Shown: positions 59,553 through 64,000 of the stretch, piece after piece
Layout: each line of letters begins with the position of its first letter
Numbering within the stretch: the first letter of the stretch is position 1
Source of the DNA: Rhexocercosporidium sp. MPI-PUGE-AT-0058
Lineage: Eukaryota; Ascomycota; Leotiomycetes; Helotiales
Assembly: GCA_020746875.1 (NCBI GenBank)
Contig: JAGTJL010000019.1
Location: 1,054,001-1,118,000, forward strand
Length of the DNA stretch: 64,000 nucleotides
Reading direction: 5' to 3'
Program-made: the position numbers and the translations under genes
Notes under the pieces: generated by a model
What the model was told of the DNA's origin: nothing
Database searches by the model: none
What the model saw: the letters and a program-made list of their open reading frames with translations, nothing else

Positions 59553-60205
59553 ATCAGATGCAAGAACATGCCATCGAATGTTGAGGGGTAGTGGTGTCGG
59601 CTGGTCAAGTGCTGGGCATCATATCTGACTTCGAGAAGTCGAGAGGTTAGCCTGTACTTGGGTTCTCGATGACTCTGTTCTTAGGTCAAAGAGTGAAGGT
59701 CAGCATTGCGGTGTATAACCTTTGTCGTATGATAGAATCAATGCGAAGAAAGCCTGATTCTAGGGAATGTTCGTGGCGTGAACACAGCCACCACGGCTGG
59801 CTGACAGCTTTGTGACGCAGCCACGCACCACACTGAAACTTACCATTCATTGGCTGATCACTGACATGTGCAACGACTTTATGTTAGAACATGCTGGCGT
59901 TATTCAGCCTTTTTTGGCCTACGAGTACATGTGTGCATGGTTCTATGGGCCAGAGTTGAGACCAAATTCCACGTTCAGGATGCCACGGAAAGACCATGTG
60001 AACAATAGGATGCCACACAGCTGTTAGAATCTCCCCATCCCTACGGCGAGAAACAAAGAAAAAATTACCTCAATCCCTATCTTAGCCCGCGAGTGCATAA
60101 ATGCCCGTGCATATGATAGATGACTTGATCATTCTGGCGCATTCAACGGCCCAAAAAACCACTGGTCGTTATGCCCCGCCGTGAGATTGCTTCAACCAAA
60201 GAATC
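59553..60205. other. Intergenic
   Basis: 650 bp: promoter region of the NLR and 3' region of the P450. No gene is supported. Confidence 0.4.
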
Positions 60206-61978
60206 CTACGCTCTCTCGTATGCAGTCAACCAGAATTCCGATTGGAAGAAGAGACCGTAACAGATAGATCTCATGGGCTTCATCGGATTGACGACGTTAA
60301 AGTCAAATTGTCGGAAAAGCTATATCAAAATCAGTAGTATCCACAAGAAAAAACTTGGGAAAACGTACCTCAACAAACAGCTTATTCAATTCCATCCATG
60401 CAACATTGCTTCCCAGACATTTCCACTTCCCGTAACCAAAGATCAACTCTAGCGTAGAGTCCATGTCGCGAAGTTTGTCTTCACCTTTGTCAAGCCATCT
60501 CTCAGGCCTATACACCGCGGGATCATCACCCCACAGCTTCTTATTGTGGAATACCCCATACATTCCATACCCGATCTTCGTTCCTCCAGGGATGAAAACC
60601 CCATCGATGGTATCGCCGCCTGGCGGCACTTCTTTGGACATCAATCCCACCACAGGTGGGAAGATACGAAGTCCTTCCTTGATGATGGCTTGCAGATATG
60701 GCATCTTTCGTGCTTCTGAATCTGTGATGGGAGAAGACGTAGTGTGGCTTGCGATTTCATTACGGAGCTTTGCAACTACTCGTGGGCTCATGACTAGGTA
60801 CGACATGATTGCTCGCATTGCTGTGGCGGTTGTATCCGAACCAGCCAGACTGAACTTATTAGCTCAAATGCCTGGAATGTATGAAGCCACAACACCTACA
60901 TCTGTAGAACTGTTTCCGACTCTGCTTGGTCTTGTGTGAGTCCATGAGCAACAAACGAGCCGAGCATATCTTTCTCGATCTTTTTGTCGGGACCAAATCT
61001 CTTCGCAACAACGCCATTCGTGATACTGAGGAAGTGTCAGTATACACTTGACAAAGATGTTCTCAACATTAGGAAGTCGTACCCTAAAATCTTTCCCATT
61101 CCCAAAGGGTCTTTATCAGAAGGCAAAATTGCCTTCAAAATACTCAAACGCAGGACCCAGTTGAGCCAGGGAAAGATCGTAACTAACAACGCAGAGGAGA
61201 AGACATTTTCGACGGTAGCAATAAAGTCGTACAAGTCCGAGTCAGTTCTAAGATACCCAAATGCTTCTCTGTATGCTGCATCGGAAATGACATCCAGGGT
61301 CAGATACTGCGCTTTTCTTGCAAAGTCCATTGGTTTTGTGTGGGTTTCATTTGACAAATACTTTGTTCTGATGAGGTTGACCAAAGCTTGAATATTGCGA
61401 TCTACTGTGCCTTCGAGATCTTCATTTTCCTTCCCCGAGTACTGATGTTATTGTTAGATTAATCGGTTGATGCTTCAAACTAAACTCACACCTGGAGCCA
61501 TCATCGCTCTCAACTCATTATGTTTCTTCTCGTCTCGTTCCGAAGAGACATTGTCTTTCACGGGATCAAATCGAACACCAACATACCAATCTGACCGAGT
61601 GTATGGTGATCTCACAGCCATCATGCGTTTGATGATAGCGGGGTCGCCAGCAACAAGGTCATTTGGTCCAACTCGAGCAAGCGACCCTAATATTCGTCAA
61701 CCCCGCTGTCCGTACCGCCTCACTTGAAATTTAAGTTGTTACATAACAAACATACCGTATTTCTCATTTACCGCTTGAAGGTCATAGTGCATGTCACCAG
61801 CCGATATCTTCTTCGCGAGCCAAAACCGAGTCAACGCAGCAATCTTTGGTCCTTTGAAATGTCGCAGTCGGTACCAACCTTGGAAAACTCGCACCGAGTG
61901 CCATGTTACCAGAGCTGCAAAAGATACCAGGATCCAGTGGCTGGCAACAAAAGCCAGAGATTTCGCTACGGTACTCAT
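60206..61978 (-). CDS. Cytochrome P450, pisatin-demethylase-like
   Basis: About seven exons read right to left, with starts and ends in phase; protein of about 500 aa, the normal length. It opens with a membrane anchor (LAFVASHWILVSFAALVTW), then FKGPKIAALTRFWLAKK. Further features: LARVGPNDLVAGDP, I-helix LAGSDTTATAMRAI, IKEGLRIFPP (ExxR), the PERW motif YRPERWLD, and heme loop LIFGYGKWKCLGSNVAWMELNK with its Cys ligand. The last exon (RQFDFNVVNPMKPM to WLTAYERA, stop at 60206) is recognised as the family's usual ending. Relatives detoxify plant phenolics such as pisatin or act in secondary metabolism. It is an endoplasmic-reticulum enzyme that relies on a separate reductase. The substrate cannot be told from sequence. 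Confidence 0.88.
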
Positions 61979-62881
61979 AGCTATTTAAGACGATCGTCCC
62001 TGGTGCAGTTTTGGTACTTTGGGTTGAATGGTGGAAGAGAGAAAGCTGTTGTTCCTCGTGGTGTCGAGGAAGTTCCTCCGCTTCTAAGAAGGCTAAGGAT
62101 CGGGGCATGTTTCCTATTCGATGTTGGTCTCCGTTACACTTTGAAGGTGTGTGGGTACTACCATGTATTGGTAGCAGGTTGATAGCCCACTCGCTGGCTT
62201 CTACTTTAAGACACTGCAAATAAAATCTTCAGGGTGTCAGAACCAATTAATTTGTACAAGGCACAATAATCCGAACTTTTGCGCCTTTGATTAATGACAC
62301 AGATTTTACGTATTAAAGATAGAAAAAGTATAAAGCGGATTGGCTCATTAATTTGTATTAAGTGGAATCTTCTAGCATACGCCCAGATGCCGATGCCGAT
62401 GCCAAGTCTTTGATACTTCGGGCATGTGCTAAAGTAAGAATGTTGGGGATAAGGCTATGGGCGGCCCGTCGGGAGTAGCTCCACCGCACTGGCGGAAGAT
62501 GATTCCAGAACATTTATATAACAATGACAGAAATGGCTGTGATTGTTGTAGTGTGTGAAAGGAAATGGTGGTGACCGTGGTGACCGTGGTGTCAGAATGG
62601 GACCAATTTTCTTTGACTTGATTCTTGCCATTCGGGAACTTTTGAGTTCATATATCGAAATCTGTCGCGGAAGAATCTCTTTGTCTTTTATTTTATCGTA
62701 CACCATAACTTTTGGGTGTTCAATTTTAGTCCCAAGTGGGATCTCCGACGTCCACGCCAACAGGAAGCAAGTTTAGAAATCGTCCTCTGAACTCACTAGC
62801 TCGACCTTGCATCGTACAAAAAGTCCAGGCACGAAGCTTCAACTCAGCCAGATTCCCACAAAAGCTTAAGTTTCCGTAGCC
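61979..62881. other. Intergenic, no gene seen
   Basis: About 900 bp; the promoter of the P450 lies at the left end. An imperfect 9-nt tandem duplication (GTGACCGTG) occurs near 62570. Nothing else is supported. Confidence 0.4.
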
Positions 62882-63518
62882 CTATCCTAGCAAAATATCC
62901 ACATCACCCGAACTCTGGCCCTCTAGTCTCGCAATCTCTCTCTTCAACACATCCGCCTTGAAAGCTCGAAAAGCTTTCTCGATCCTCGCCTTCCTCTCCG
63001 GATCACTCGTGATACTCCTCTTAGCAGCATACGATCCAGTCAAAAGTCCCAATTCACCACCAAGGAACAGCCCACCGGCTGAGAACAGCATGTAGGCTGC
63101 GAAGTCACCAAGAGTTGTGGGTTTTAGCATTGGCGTAATATCGGGGATTGGCTCTATTTTCTCGTCAATATCGATTCGCATCTTGACTGGAATCAAACAA
63201 GGGGACTTTAATGAAACCACATTAAGGGAAGAACTGACCAGTTCGTCCGCCGGCAAACTGTACATGGGTAGGTTTCTCCATCGCTCTGAACGCCTTGAAA
63301 TACCTCGCTCGAGCACTCCTCACTCTGAAAGCCAACACAGCACCAAGACCCAGGCCGACGAGTGAGCCTACAGTAGTGAAAGTTCCGAATTTCTGGGCGG
63401 CACTGTTGAGTGCATCGCGATCCGATTGTTGGAGGTCATGCTTCATGTGATCTTCTGCTAGCTGGGCCAATTCCTTGCTTGCATTTTTGCGAGAGATGGC
63501 GAGCGATTCAAAAGACAT
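62882..63518 (-). CDS. Small fungal protein with two hydrophobic segments, unknown function
   Basis: Two exons (63518-63239, 63186-62882) encode about 194 aa, and the junction closes in phase (a Val codon split 1/2). The N-terminal half is helical and charged (RKNASKELAQLAEDHMKHDL), then comes a Gly-rich hydrophobic stretch TTVGSLVGLGLGAVLAFRV followed by basic residues. The second half has DFAAYMLFSAGGLFLGGELGLLTGSYAA, a possible second membrane span, and ends in a charged helix. The glycine zipper look of both hydrophobic parts suggests insertion into an organelle membrane, possibly mitochondrial. I do not recognise the family by name, though similar proteins occur across ascomycetes. Start chosen at the first ATG after a stop in frame. 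Confidence 0.65.
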
Positions 63519-64000
63519 TTTGGGAGGTGTGTTTGGGTATGAAGTTGAGGAATTGAGGCTCGAGGTGAATTAAAATGATTGAAGATGGGATATGCTGGAC
63601 GATTGAAGATTTAGAAGAAGTTTTCAAGAGGGTGAAGTGGAATTCTCGGAGGGCTAGGATGAACATTTGATGATGACGTCGATGCCTATGGTCACGTGTA
63701 TCTACCGCCAAACAAGATATTTGATGGGTTTGTCACGGAGTTTTAGAATTAGTTTCGAGGTATTTTATTGTGAATCCAAATTGCCCTTTTTGTCGTCTAT
63801 AAAGGATTCCTGACAAGTGTTTATTATTGTTTTGGTTTTTGTTTTGGTGAAGCGAGGTATCGCAACCTGCGAAGTGGGCTACTATGACAGCCCAGGAACT
63901 TCATCGACAAAACCGCCATCCATCAGTATCCGCCTTGTTCTCTGCACCATATACTTTTGGCCGGAAAAATTCTTGGATTTACGATTGACATCTCGGTAAC
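63519..64000. other. Right edge of the window, no gene seen
   Basis: Contains the promoter of the small membrane protein. A gene on the plus strand may begin beyond the window. Confidence 0.35.

Noticed and set aside
58852..59628. Plus-strand frames of 89-124 codons opposite the NLR
   Set aside because: They are shadows of the well-supported minus-strand SesB-like domain.
62560..62595. Short tandem GTGACCGTG-type repeat
   Set aside because: Two copies only; no sign of a functional site or expanded microsatellite.

Overview
The window is nuclear DNA of a filamentous ascomycete (Pezizomycotina; Leotiomycetes is my weak guess). Genes carry short GT-AG introns (about 45-110 nt) and belong to families typical of these fungi: an NDT80/VIB-1 regulator, a CYP505-type P450-reductase fusion, HET, NLR, RTA1 and Zn2Cys6 proteins. 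There are no operons. Exon edges were worked out by hand from splice consensus and reading phase; most close in phase, but none was tested with RNA.

Layout. 1.3-3.7 kb: vib-1-like regulator. 3.7-8.8 kb: no convincing gene. 8.8-10.4 kb (-): CorA-like membrane protein. 10.8-18.75 kb (-): four tandem copies (A-D) of an unrecognised Cys/His-rich protein family; A and D read intact, C has one in-frame stop, B is decayed. 19.2-21.1 kb (-): HPPK-DHPS folate enzyme. 21.6-22.9 kb (+): nitronate monooxygenase. 24.5-25.7 kb (+): conserved membrane protein. 26.5-30.0 kb (+): self-sufficient P450-reductase fusion. 31.1-33.0 kb (+): HET-domain gene with a 1-nt frameshift. 33.2-34.2 and 34.9-35.9 kb (-): two NAD(P)-dependent oxidoreductase-type genes. 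38.1-41.9 kb (-): a long Q/P-rich gene with four in-frame TAA/TAG codons plus a frameshift, probably a pseudogene. 42.4-44.4 kb (-): Zn2Cys6 regulator. 45.35-46.5 kb (-): RTA1-like protein. 47.55-50.55 kb: a complete but mutated hAT transposon with inverted ends and an 8-bp target duplication.

51.75-59.55 kb is the most interesting part: a probable gasdermin-like pore-forming protein (-), a CHAT (caspase-like) protease with membrane segments (+), and an NLR (-) with an alpha/beta-hydrolase-like N-terminus, NB-ARC-like NTPase and TPR repeats. Together they have the parts of a fungal inflammasome-like cell-death module: sensor, protease and pore former. The region ends with a pisatin-demethylase-like P450 (60.2-62.0 kb, -) and a small two-exon membrane-associated protein (62.9-63.5 kb, -).

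Two themes run through the window: self/non-self and cell-death genes (vib-1, HET, NLR/CHAT/gasdermin), and gene decay dominated by TAA, TAG and TGA stops that C-to-T changes could have made.
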